Assembly (NCBI RefSeq): GCF_041154455.1
Contig: NZ_AP028664.1
Span: 3,659,001-3,723,000 of the forward strand
Source of the DNA: Variovorax sp. V213
GTDB taxonomy: Bacteria; Pseudomonadota; Gammaproteobacteria; Burkholderiales; Burkholderiaceae_C
Length of the DNA stretch: 64,000 nt
Reading direction: 5' to 3'
Positions 44,084 through 52,260 of the stretch are shown here, in pieces. Every line of letters begins with the position of its first letter. The first letter of the stretch is position 1. Under the pieces are notes generated by a model. The model ran no database searches, was not told where the DNA came from, and saw nothing but the letters and a program-made list of their open reading frames with translations. Both the position numbers and the translations under genes were made by a program.

Positions 44084-45124
44084 ATGACTTCCACCACGCC
44101 CACCCCGCTCAGCTACAAGGATGCCGGTGTCGATATCGATGCCGGCGACGCCCTGGTAGACCGTATCAAGCCCCTCGCCAAGAAGACCCTTCGCGAAGGA
44201 GTGCTGGCCGGCATCGGCGGCTTCGGCGCGCTGTTCGAGGTGCCCAAGCGCTACAAGGAGCCGGTGCTGGTGAGCGGCACCGACGGCGTGGGCACCAAGC
44301 TCAAGCTGGCCTTTGAATGGAACATGCACGACACGGTCGGCATCGACCTGGTGGCCATGAGCGTCAACGACGTGCTGGTGCAGGGCGCCGAGCCCCTCTT
44401 CTTTCTCGACTACTTCGCCTGCGGCAAGCTCGACGTGGACACGGCCGCGGCCGTGATCGGCGGCATCGCACGCGGCTGCGAAATCTCCGGTTGCGCGCTG
44501 ATCGGCGGCGAAACCGCCGAAATGCCTGGCATGTACCCGGCCGGCGAGTACGACCTGGCGGGATTTGCGGTCGGCGCGGTCGAAAAGTCGAAGATCCTCA
44601 CCGGCCAGAACGTGAAGCCCGGCGACGTGGTGCTGGGCCTGGCTTCGGCCGGCGTGCATTCCAACGGCTTCAGCCTGGTGCGCAAGGTGATCGAGCGCGC
44701 GGGTGCAGACCTGCCCGCCACGCTCGACGGCAAGCCTTTCCGCGAAGCCGTGATGGAACCCACCCACCTCTACGTGAAGCCGGTGCTCGAAGCGCTGGCC
44801 AGGCACCCGATCAAGGCGCTGGCCCACATCACCGGCGGCGGCCTGCTCGAGAACATTCCGCGCGTGCTGCCCGAAGGCACGGCGGCCCGCCTCAAGAAGG
44901 GCAGCTGGCCGCAGACCGAGCTCTTCGCCTGGCTGCAGAAGGTGGCGGGCATCGACGACATCGAGATGAACCGCACCTTCAACAACGGCATCGGCATGGT
45001 GGTGGTGATCGACGCGGCCGAAGCCGCCGCCTGTGCCGCCACGCTGCGCGCGGCGGGCGAGTCGGTGTATGAAATCGGCACCATCGCCGAGCGCGGCGCG
45101 GGTGCCGCCGTGGTGGTCGGCTGA
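44084..45124 (+). CDS. purM: Phosphoribosylformylglycinamidine cyclo-ligase
   Basis: A 346-residue AIR synthetase of purine biosynthesis. It shows SYKDAGVDIDAGD at the start, SGTDGVGTKLKLA, the LVQGAEPLFFLDYFACGKL block and GGGLLENIPRVLP. It is complete and of normal length. Confidence 0.97.
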   Translation: MTSTTPTPLSYKDAGVDIDAGDALVDRIKPLAKKTLREGVLAGIGGFGALFEVPKRYKEPVLVSGTDGVGTKLKLAFEWNMHDTVGIDLVAMSVNDVLVQGAEPLFFLDYFACGKLDVDTAAAVIGGIARGCEISGCALIGGETAEMPGMYPAGEYDLAGFAVGAVEKSKILTGQNVKPGDVVLGLASAGVHSNGFSLVRKVIERAGADLPATLDGKPFREAVMEPTHLYVKPVLEALARHPIKALAHITGGGLLENIPRVLPEGTAARLKKGSWPQTELFAWLQKVAGIDDIEMNRTFNNGIGMVVVIDAAEAAACAATLRAAGESVYEIGTIAERGAGAAVVVG

Positions 45125-45165
45125 TCTTTCCCTCCGAGGCTCGCGCGCGCAGCACCCGGACCCTG

Positions 45166-46230
45166 ATGTCCAAACCAACCCTCGTAACCATCGACACCAA
45201 GCCCCAGCCTGCCTCGCGCAACGTGGTGCTGGCCAGCTACCTCCTGATGCCGGCTGCCCTGCTGCTGGTGATGTGGGAGCACCTGCTGCCCGGCCTTTTG
45301 TGCGTGTGCATCGGTTTTCTGGCCACGCGCTGGTTCACACGCCTGATCGGCAATGGCCTGGCGCGGCTGAGACTGCCGCCAGGCCGTGTCAGCGTGCCGG
45401 CCCGGGTCCTGGCGGTCACGCTGGTGCTGCTGGCCCCCCTTGCGCTGATTTCGCTGGGCCTGTCGCAGGCACGCGAGTACATCCTCGATGCGCCCGACCA
45501 GTACCGCGACCTGCTCGACTACACGGCGCGCACCGTGCTCGAGCTGCGGCTCAAGCTGCCCCCGGAAATCGCGGTCTACCTGCCCGAAGGCGCGGCCGAA
45601 GTGCAACGCGTGGTGGCCAACTACCTGCGGGCGCAGGCCGGTTCGCTGGCCCTGGCAGGCCGGGCGTGGCTGGGCGGGCTGCTGTTCGCCTACGTCGGAC
45701 TCATCGTGGGCGGGCTGGCCGCCATTGCGCCGCCGCCATTGCGGCACCGGCCATTGGCTGCGCAGCTGTATCGGCGCATCAGCATCTTCGGCGAGGCCTT
45801 TCGCCAGATCGTTGCCGCGCAGTTCTGGATCGCGGCTTTCAACACCCTGCTGACCGCCATCTTCCTGCTGTTCCTGATGCCGCTCTGGGGCCCCCACCTG
45901 CCCTACACGCCGGCGCTGATCACGCTGACCTTCGTGGCGGGCCTGGTGCCCATCGTGGGCAACCTGGTCTGCAATTCGGTCATCACGCTGGTGGCGCTCT
46001 CGGTGTCGCCGATCACGGCACTCGCCTGCCTTGTTTTTCTTATCGTCATTCACAAGGCCGAGTACGTGATCAACGCCAAGGTGGTCGGCAGCCGCACGCA
46101 GATGCGGGTGTGGGAACTGCTGGCCGTCATGTTCGTGGCCGAAGCGGTGTTCGGCCCGGCCGGGCTGGTGGCGGCGCCGCTTTTCTACGCGTACCTCAAG
46201 AAAGAGCTGCAGGCCGCCGAGCTCGTCTAG
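45166..46230 (+). CDS. AI-2E family transporter (PerM-like permease)
   Basis: A 354-residue multi-pass membrane protein of the AI-2E/UPF0118 family. It has hydrophobic pairs near residues 20-60 and 85-105, and a cluster of helices after residue 160. The conserved GLVPIVGNLVCNSVITLVAL and the ending VAAPLFYAYLKKEL are present. Some members are Na+/H+ antiporters or export small molecules. It follows purM by 41 bp. Confidence 0.88.
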   Translation: MSKPTLVTIDTKPQPASRNVVLASYLLMPAALLLVMWEHLLPGLLCVCIGFLATRWFTRLIGNGLARLRLPPGRVSVPARVLAVTLVLLAPLALISLGLSQAREYILDAPDQYRDLLDYTARTVLELRLKLPPEIAVYLPEGAAEVQRVVANYLRAQAGSLALAGRAWLGGLLFAYVGLIVGGLAAIAPPPLRHRPLAAQLYRRISIFGEAFRQIVAAQFWIAAFNTLLTAIFLLFLMPLWGPHLPYTPALITLTFVAGLVPIVGNLVCNSVITLVALSVSPITALACLVFLIVIHKAEYVINAKVVGSRTQMRVWELLAVMFVAEAVFGPAGLVAAPLFYAYLKKELQAAELV

Positions 46231-46337
46231 CACTCATGTCCTGATTTGATCGATTCTGGTCTGCTTTGGCGCGGACCGCGGGCTGGCGGCACTGAAGAAT
46301 AGGCGGCATCATTCACTCCGCCCTTCGAGCCAACCCC

Positions 46338-46922
46338 ATGAAATCCTGTCTGATAGTGATCGATGCGCAGGAATCGTTTCGCCAGCGCCCGTACTGGTCC
46401 GAAGATGTTGCGCAACCCTACTTTGCCGCGCAGAACGCGCTGATCGAAGGCTGCTCGGCCGCCGGTCTCCCGATCGTGCGCGTCTTCCATGTCGACAACC
46501 CCGCAACGGCGGTCAACCCGTTCGCCATCGAATCGGGCTTCGTGCGCCCGATCGAGGGCCTGGCACCGTTCGAGGCCGCGGCCACCTTCACCAAGCACCG
46601 CCACAGCGCACTGGTCAACAGCGGCCTCGACGTCTGGCTCACGCAGCAGGGCATCGGCCGGCTGATCGTGAGCGGCATCCGCACCGAGCAATGCTGCGAA
46701 ACCACCACGCGCCACGCCTCCGACCTGGGCTGGGAGGTCGACTACGTGACCGACGCCACGCTGACCTTCGACATGGTGCAGCCCGACAGCCGGCCGCTGG
46801 CCGCAGCCGACATCAAGGCACGCACCGCGGCCGTGCTGGACGGCCGCTTTGCCACCGTCTGCAGCGTGGCGCGGGCGCTGCAGCGTGCCGGCGCCAGGAC
46901 CCACGAAAGCGTGGCGGCATGA
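46338..46922 (+). CDS. Isochorismatase-like cysteine hydrolase
   Basis: A 194-residue alpha/beta hydrolase of the isochorismatase family. The Asp-Lys-Cys triad is visible in IVIDAQESF, TFTKHRHSA and GIRTEQCCE. Such enzymes hydrolyse amides (nicotinamidase-like) or vinyl ethers. It is coupled by a 4-bp overlap to a DJ-1/PfpI gene and followed by a GlxA-type regulator, a combination seen in small detoxification or amide-use modules. Confidence 0.9.
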   Translation: MKSCLIVIDAQESFRQRPYWSEDVAQPYFAAQNALIEGCSAAGLPIVRVFHVDNPATAVNPFAIESGFVRPIEGLAPFEAAATFTKHRHSALVNSGLDVWLTQQGIGRLIVSGIRTEQCCETTTRHASDLGWEVDYVTDATLTFDMVQPDSRPLAAADIKARTAAVLDGRFATVCSVARALQRAGARTHESVAA

Positions 46923-47545
46923 CCTTGCGCGTAAGGATCCTCGCCTACGACGGCGTCGAGGCACTCGATTTCGCGGGGCCCTTCGAGGTGTTCACCACCG
47001 CGAGCCGCGTCAGCCAGCGGATGGATGCCGGCACACAAGCCCCGTTCGAGGTCGCGTCCGTGGCGCTGTCGAGCAACGGCCGCCAGCCCGTGCAGGCCCG
47101 CGCCGGCCTGCGGCTGCTGGCCGACCATGACCTGGCCACGAACCCGGGTGCCGACGTGCTGATCGTGCCCGGCGGCGTGGTCGATGCCCCGATGGCGAGC
47201 CCCGCCACGCTGCGCTGGATCGCCGACTGCGCGGCCGGTGCACAAGTGGTTGCCTCGGTCTGCACCGGCGTCTTCCTGCTCGGCAAAAGCGGCGTGGTCA
47301 CGCACGAGGCCGTCACCACCCATTGGGAAGACATTGCTGACCTGCGCGAGCAGTTCCCCTCGCTCGATGTGCGCGAAGGCGAGCGCTGGATCGACAGCGG
47401 CCGCGTGGTCAGCTCCGCAGGCATCAGCGCCGGCATCGACATGAGCCTGTACCTGGTCGAAAGGCTGTCCGGCCGCGCGCTGGCCGAACGCACCGCGCGC
47501 CAGATGGATTACGCATGGACCTCCGGCAGCAGCCCATCCGCGTAG
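46919..47545 (+). CDS. DJ-1/PfpI family protein
   Basis: A 208-residue class I glutamine-amidotransferase-like protein. It begins RILAYDGVEALDFAGPFEVF and has the nucleophile elbow VASVCTGVFLLG with its cysteine. Related proteins include isonitrile hydratases and glyoxalase III-type enzymes; the VEALDFAGPFEVF type most resembles the isonitrile hydratase/GlxA N-domain branch. It overlaps the next gene by 31 bp. Confidence 0.88.
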   Translation: MTLRVRILAYDGVEALDFAGPFEVFTTASRVSQRMDAGTQAPFEVASVALSSNGRQPVQARAGLRLLADHDLATNPGADVLIVPGGVVDAPMASPATLRWIADCAAGAQVVASVCTGVFLLGKSGVVTHEAVTTHWEDIADLREQFPSLDVREGERWIDSGRVVSSAGISAGIDMSLYLVERLSGRALAERTARQMDYAWTSGSSPSA

Positions 47546-48510
47546 TGTTCGTGCTCCTGCCGGGCAGCCTGGTGCTCGACTGGGCCGGCCCCGCGGAGGC
47601 GCTGCGCATCGCGAACCAGCGGCTGCGCGCAGCAGGCCAGCCCGAGCGCTTCGAGATCGAATTCGCAAGCCCGCGCCCCACGTCGATCGGTTCCGTGGGC
47701 GTGGCGCTCGCCAATCTCGCGCCGTTGCCGGCGCAATGGAGCGGTCCGGCCTGGATCGTGCTGGTCGGGCTGCCCGGCGACTCCATCTCTGTCGACAATG
47801 CCGAAACCCAGGACCTTCTGCACTGGCTGCGCAGGCAGCGCTTCGAGCGCGGCCGTCTCGAGCTGGTCACGGTCTGCGCGGGCGCCCTGCTCGCCGCGCA
47901 TGCCGGTGCGCTCGCGGGCCGGCGCGTCACCACGCACCACCACCACCTGGACGAGCTGCGCGCAGTAGAGCCGCGCTGCGACGTGGTGGCCAACCGCGTG
48001 TTCGTCATCGATCCGCCGGTCTACAGCAGCGCGGGCGTCACGACCGGCATCGACCTGGTGCTGCACCGCATCGCGGATGTATGCGGCGAGCCCCTGGCCG
48101 CCCAGGTGGCGCAGACCATGGTGGTGGCGCAGCGGCGCGGCCCGCACGACCCGGAGCTTTCGCCCTTCCTGGCCTACCGCAACCATTTGCATGCCGCGCT
48201 GCACCGGGTGCAGGACGCCGTCAGCGAGCAACCGCAGGCCGACTGGAGCGTGCCCCGGATGGCCGAAGTGGCCCACACCTCGGCGCGCCACCTCACGCGG
48301 CTGTTCGTCGAGCATGCGGGCGTGGCGCCGCTGGCCTACCTGCGCCGGCTGCGGCTGGCGGCGGCCCAGCTCGCGCTGGCCTCGGGCGCGAGCGTGACGC
48401 GGGCGGCGGAAATCTCGGGCTTCGGATCGGACACGCAGCTGCGGCGCGCATGGCATCAGTTCGGGCTGCCCGGCTCGCCATCCGCTTCCACATCGCTGTC
48501 GAAAGCCTAG
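47515..48510 (+). CDS. GlxA-type AraC-family transcriptional regulator
   Basis: A 331-residue regulator. A DJ-1/PfpI-like sensory domain (residues about 1-190, with VTVCAGALLAAHAGAL) precedes a C-terminal AraC double helix-turn-helix (MAEVAHTSARHLTRLFVEHA). The start is ATG inside the preceding gene, giving a 31-bp overlap. It probably controls the isochorismatase and DJ-1 genes upstream. Confidence 0.9.
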   Translation: MDLRQQPIRVVFVLLPGSLVLDWAGPAEALRIANQRLRAAGQPERFEIEFASPRPTSIGSVGVALANLAPLPAQWSGPAWIVLVGLPGDSISVDNAETQDLLHWLRRQRFERGRLELVTVCAGALLAAHAGALAGRRVTTHHHHLDELRAVEPRCDVVANRVFVIDPPVYSSAGVTTGIDLVLHRIADVCGEPLAAQVAQTMVVAQRRGPHDPELSPFLAYRNHLHAALHRVQDAVSEQPQADWSVPRMAEVAHTSARHLTRLFVEHAGVAPLAYLRRLRLAAAQLALASGASVTRAAEISGFGSDTQLRRAWHQFGLPGSPSASTSLSKA

Positions 48511-48530
48511 CGCCGCAGAGGCTCCGAGAA

Positions 48531-49847
48531 TCAGCTTTCCGGCACGGTGCACGCCCGGGCGCGCGCCAGCAGCAACGTCTTCTCGCGGGTGTTGCGCGTG
48601 AGCGAGGCGGCGCGATCGAATTCCCTGCGGGCCTCGTCGCGGCGGCCGAGCTTGAAGAGCAGGTCGCCGCGCACCGCCGGGAGCAGGTGATAGTTTTGCA
48701 ATGCCGGCTCGCCCACGAGCGCATCCACCACTTCGAGCCCAGCGGCCGGGCCGAAGGCCATCGAGAGCGCGACGGCGCGGTTCAGTTCGACGATGGGTGA
48801 AGGCGACAGCTGCGCCAACGCGTCGTACAGCGCGGCGATGCGAGGCCAGTCGGTTTCTTCCGCGGTGCGCGCTCGGCCATGGCAGGCGGCAATGGCGGCC
48901 TGCAGCGCATAGGGGCCAAGAGCGCCGACCAGCGCTTCCGCGCGCGCCAGTCCGGCCAGGCCGCGGCGAAGCAGCATCTGGTCCCAGCGCGCGCGGTTCT
49001 GCTCGAGCAGCAGCACCGGCTCGCCCGAAGGGCCCACGCGCGCGGCCGTTCGGGAGGCCTGGATTTCCATCAGCGCCACGAGGCCGTGCACCTCCGAGGC
49101 GTCGGGCATCAGCTCGGCCACGATGCGGCCCAGGCGCATTGCTTCGTCGCACAGCGCGGGGCGCATCCAGTCGTCGCCGGCGGTGGCCGAGTAGCCTTCG
49201 TTGAAGATCAGGTAGAGCACCTCGAGCACCGACGCGAGCCGCGCCTCGAGCTCATGCCGGCGCGGTACCTCGAAGGGCACGCGGGCTTCGAGCAGCGTGC
49301 GTTTGGCCCGCACGATGCGCTGCGCCACGGTGGCTTCGGGCACCAGGAATGCCCGCGCAATTTCATCGGTCGTGAGGCCGCCCATCAGCCGCAGCGTGAG
49401 CGCCACGCGCGCCTCGGTCGAAAGCACCGGGTGGCAGGCGGTGAACACCAGCCGCAGCAGGTCGTCGCCGATGTCGTCGTCGATGGCCGCATCCGCCGCT
49501 TCGGCGAAATCGGATTGCGCCATTTCGTGCTGCGCATCGAGCTCGCGGCCGATCTCGGGTGCCTTGCGCTCCGCCAGCTGGCCATGTCGCAGACGGTCGA
49601 GGGCGCGGCGCTTGGCAACCGCGGTGAGCCAGGCCGCGGGGTTGTCGGGCACACCCGATTCGGGCCATTGCTCGAGGGCGGAAACCAGCGCGTCCTGGGC
49701 CAGTTCCTCCGCCAGGCCCACGTCGCGCACCATCCGCGCCACCGCGGCGATGATCTTCGCGGATTCGATGCGCCACACCGCCTCGATGCTGCGGTGGACC
49801 GCGGCCTCGTCGGCGCGGGCCTTCGCCTCGGCCACGCGGGGACTCAT
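48531..49847 (-). CDS. ECF42-type RNA polymerase sigma factor with TPR-like C-terminus
   Basis: A 438-residue protein. Sigma region 2 lies around residues 20-90 (AEELAQDALVSALEQWP, DNPAAWLTAVAKRRALDRLR) and region 4 around 130-185 (MGGLTTDEIARAFLVPEATV). A long C-terminal extension of over 200 residues, with helical repeats, follows. This architecture next to YCII (DGPF) genes is diagnostic of group ECF42, which lacks a classical anti-sigma factor. It is the third gene of the operon that starts with the two YCII genes. Confidence 0.93.
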   Translation of the reverse strand: MSPRVAEAKARADEAAVHRSIEAVWRIESAKIIAAVARMVRDVGLAEELAQDALVSALEQWPESGVPDNPAAWLTAVAKRRALDRLRHGQLAERKAPEIGRELDAQHEMAQSDFAEAADAAIDDDIGDDLLRLVFTACHPVLSTEARVALTLRLMGGLTTDEIARAFLVPEATVAQRIVRAKRTLLEARVPFEVPRRHELEARLASVLEVLYLIFNEGYSATAGDDWMRPALCDEAMRLGRIVAELMPDASEVHGLVALMEIQASRTAARVGPSGEPVLLLEQNRARWDQMLLRRGLAGLARAEALVGALGPYALQAAIAACHGRARTAEETDWPRIAALYDALAQLSPSPIVELNRAVALSMAFGPAAGLEVVDALVGEPALQNYHLLPAVRGDLLFKLGRRDEARREFDRAASLTRNTREKTLLLARARACTVPES

Positions 49848-49863
49848 CGGATGGCCCTCATGT

Positions 49864-50283
49864 CTACGTTTTCTTGACCGTCTGCATCGACGCGAATTCG
49901 GTGCTCAGGGCCTGCACATCGGGCGGGTAGTCGGCAATCTCCTGGATCTGGCGGACCTCGATGACCTCGTTCTCGCTGCCGGGGCACCGCGTGGCCCATT
50001 CGATGGCGTCGGCGCGCGAAGGCACGTCGATGATCCAGAAGCCGCCGAGCACTTCCTTGGCTTCGGCAAAAGGGCCATCGATCACCTTGGGCTTGCGGCC
50101 CGGAAAGCTCACGCGCGCGCCCATCGAGGGCGGATGCAGGCCGTCGCAACTGATCAGCACGCCGGCTTTCTGCATCGACTCGTTGTAGGCCATCATGGCC
50201 GCCACCGCATCGACGTCGTCGGGAATGGTGCCGGGCGCGGCCGTTTCATAGCCGTGGGGAATCATCAGCAGCATGAATCGCAT
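49864..50283 (-). CDS. YCII/DGPF-domain protein (copy 1)
   Basis: A 139-residue protein of the YCII family with the eponymous DGPF motif in VIDGPFAEAKEVLGGFWIID. It begins MRFMLLMIPHG. Such proteins accompany ECF42 sigma factors and are presumed targets or partners of them. It lies 16 bp before the sigma gene and is paralogous to the next entry. Confidence 0.92.
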   Translation of the reverse strand: MRFMLLMIPHGYETAAPGTIPDDVDAVAAMMAYNESMQKAGVLISCDGLHPPSMGARVSFPGRKPKVIDGPFAEAKEVLGGFWIIDVPSRADAIEWATRCPGSENEVIEVRQIQEIADYPPDVQALSTEFASMQTVKKT

Positions 50284-50312
50284 GGTGGGTCTCCTTGGAT
50301 GCGGCCGGCTCA

Positions 50313-50741
50313 TCAGTTGCCGGCCTTGGCGCGGCCCTCGGCCTCCGCGCGCAGGCGCTCTTCCTGCGCCAGCAGTTCGGGCGTCATCGAGTCGCCGAAG
50401 TCGGAGGCTTCGAAGACCTGGCGGATCTCGATCTCGCCCTCCTGGAACGGGCTGCGCTTGATCCATTCGATGGCTTCTTCCTTCGACTTGACCTGCAGCA
50501 GCCAAAAGCCCGCGAGCAGTTCCTTCGTCTCGGCGAAGGGGCCGTCGATCACGGTGCGCTTCAGCCCTTCGCAGCGCACGCGGGCGCCCCTGGAGGACGG
50601 ATGCAGCCCTTCGCCCGCCAGCAGCACGCCGGCCTTGACCAGTTCCTCGTTGAACTTGCCCATGGCGGTGAGCACTTCGGTGCTGGGCATCACGCCGGCT
50701 TCGGAATCCTTGTTGGCCTTGACCAGAACCATGAATCGCAT
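50313..50741 (-). CDS. YCII/DGPF-domain protein (copy 2)
   Basis: A 142-residue paralogue of copy 1 with DGPF in VIDGPFAETKELLAGFWLLQ and the same MRFM start. The C-terminus (about residues 110-142) is charged and helical. It is the first gene of the operon and stands directly downstream of the ECF42-like promoter at 50805-50831. Confidence 0.92.
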   Translation of the reverse strand: MRFMVLVKANKDSEAGVMPSTEVLTAMGKFNEELVKAGVLLAGEGLHPSSRGARVRCEGLKRTVIDGPFAETKELLAGFWLLQVKSKEEAIEWIKRSPFQEGEIEIRQVFEASDFGDSMTPELLAQEERLRAEAEGRAKAGN

Positions 50742-50804
50742 GTCGTTTCTCCTGAAGGTCGATGGGGTTGGGGAGCCGCAAAAACCACGTGCTCCTGTTC
50801 ACAC

Positions 50805-50831
50805 GTCGGACGAGCGAAAGACGGATCGACA
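50805..50831 (-). promoter_or_regulatory. Candidate ECF42-type promoter
   Basis: On the minus strand TGTCGA (50831-50826) is followed, 17 bp later, by CGAC (50808-50805). This fits my recollection of the ECF42 promoter (TGTCGA at -35, CG[A/T]C at -10). It would start a transcript covering both YCII genes and the sigma gene, with a leader of about 55 bases, implying positive autoregulation. Confidence 0.6.
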
Positions 50832-50871
50832 CGTGCGCGCCGATCTATTTGTAATTTTTTGTATCAGAAAC

Positions 50872-51300
50872 TCAGGGCAAATAGCCGCAGAAACGCAGGA
50901 TGTGTCCATCCGGTTCGCGGATCGCGAATTCGCGCAGGCCCCACGGTTGGGAGGCCGGGGGCTCGACCACCGTCACTCCGCGCTTGACGTAGGCGGCGTG
51001 CAGGCCATCGACGTCCTTGCCCACGTGGATCACGATTTCGCCGCGCCAGGGCGGCGTGCCGCGCGTGTTGCACTGCCACAGCCGCAGATAGACCGGATCG
51101 CCGTAGCTGCGGTCGCCCTTCTTGACCCGCGCATAGCTGGGCGGCTCGCCGGCGATGAAATCGAGTTCGAAGCCCAGCACGTCCCGGAACCAGCGCGCGG
51201 CGCGCGTGACGTCGGACACCGGCAGCACCGGCTGCACACCGTGGAATTCGTGCAGCGTGCCGAGATCGGGTGCAGCGGCCACGCCGTCTCTGGCGTTCAT
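50872..51300 (-). CDS. VOC-family (glyoxalase/bleomycin-resistance fold) protein
   Basis: A 142-residue vicinal-oxygen-chelate protein. It shows QPVLPVSDVTRAARWFRDVL and the closing LREFAIREPDGHILRFCGYL. Its substrate cannot be read from sequence. The ATG overlaps the stop of the SirB1-like gene by one base. It may respond to the same stress as the neighbouring ECF42 operon, but a promoter lies between them. Confidence 0.88.
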   Translation of the reverse strand: MNARDGVAAAPDLGTLHEFHGVQPVLPVSDVTRAARWFRDVLGFELDFIAGEPPSYARVKKGDRSYGDPVYLRLWQCNTRGTPPWRGEIVIHVGKDVDGLHAAYVKRGVTVVEPPASQPWGLREFAIREPDGHILRFCGYLP

Positions 51301-52151
51301 CAGTTGGCTGCCCGCCGCAACGCGGCCACCCGCTCGGCAATGGCGTCGACGTCGAGCGCGTCTTCCACGTGCGCCAGGTAGGTTTCGAGGTCGCGCACCG
51401 CGGCTGCGGTGTTGCCCTGCTCGGCATGCGCGATGCCGCGGTCGCGGTATTCGCCCCAGGCGTTGGGCAGCAGCGCAATCAGGCGGTCTTGCACCGCGAT
51501 GGCGCGCTGCCAGTCCTCCTGGGCCCGGTGCACTTCCTTCAGGTTGCGCAGCATGCGCGCGATGATTTCACGCGAACTGGCCGGCTGCAGGTACAGGCCC
51601 AGCGGCACGTCGAAATCGCCGACCAGCCCGTTGCTGCGCTTGTACGGCTCGAGCCGCTCGCCCAGTTCTTCGCGCGAGAGCGATTTGCCGGTGAAGGGGT
51701 CGATGACCACCTGCCCCTTGGGCAACGTGACCTTGAGCATGAAGTGGCCCGGGAAGCCGACGCCCCGCGCCTGCAGCCCCAGGCCCTGCGCCAGTTCCAT
51801 CCACAGCACCGCCAGCGAGATCGGAATGCCGCGGCGCGTGCGCAAGACGGCGTTCAGGTAGCTGTTGTCGGGGTCGTAGTAGTCGTTGACGTTGCCGCCG
51901 AAGTTCAGGTCGTTGAAGAAGAACTGGTTGAGCGCACGCAGCCGGGCCAGCGGTGCGGCATCGGCCGGCAGCCGACGCTTCAGGCGCGCAAGCAACTGGT
52001 CGACGTCGCCGAGCACCTGCTGCACGTCGAGGTCGGGGTATTCGTCCTGCGCAAGGCTGGCGGCCGCCTCGAGCAGCGGAAAGTGGTCGTCGCTCTGCAC
52101 CAGCGACTCGAAATAAGCCAGTGCGGTGGGAACCTGGAAGCTGAACGTCAT
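51300..52151 (-). CDS. SirB1-like transglutaminase/TPR protein
   Basis: A 283-residue protein. The N-terminal two thirds match the SirB1/transglutaminase-like domain (FFNDLNFGGNVNDYYDPDNS, then RRGIPISLAVLWMELAQGLG and GFPGHFMLKV). The last 80 residues look like tetratricopeptide helices. The biochemical function of the family is not established. Confidence 0.87.
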   Translation of the reverse strand: MTFSFQVPTALAYFESLVQSDDHFPLLEAAASLAQDEYPDLDVQQVLGDVDQLLARLKRRLPADAAPLARLRALNQFFFNDLNFGGNVNDYYDPDNSYLNAVLRTRRGIPISLAVLWMELAQGLGLQARGVGFPGHFMLKVTLPKGQVVIDPFTGKSLSREELGERLEPYKRSNGLVGDFDVPLGLYLQPASSREIIARMLRNLKEVHRAQEDWQRAIAVQDRLIALLPNAWGEYRDRGIAHAEQGNTAAAVRDLETYLAHVEDALDVDAIAERVAALRRAAN

Positions 52152-52260
52152 GTGTCTTTGTAGAGGAGCATTCGGGGAGCGTCAAGGCGGTGTTTTCAGC
52201 TTGCACAATTTGCAAACAACCCTGTTGCGCAAGCTCCCACCGGGCTGCGTCTCGGGCCCC

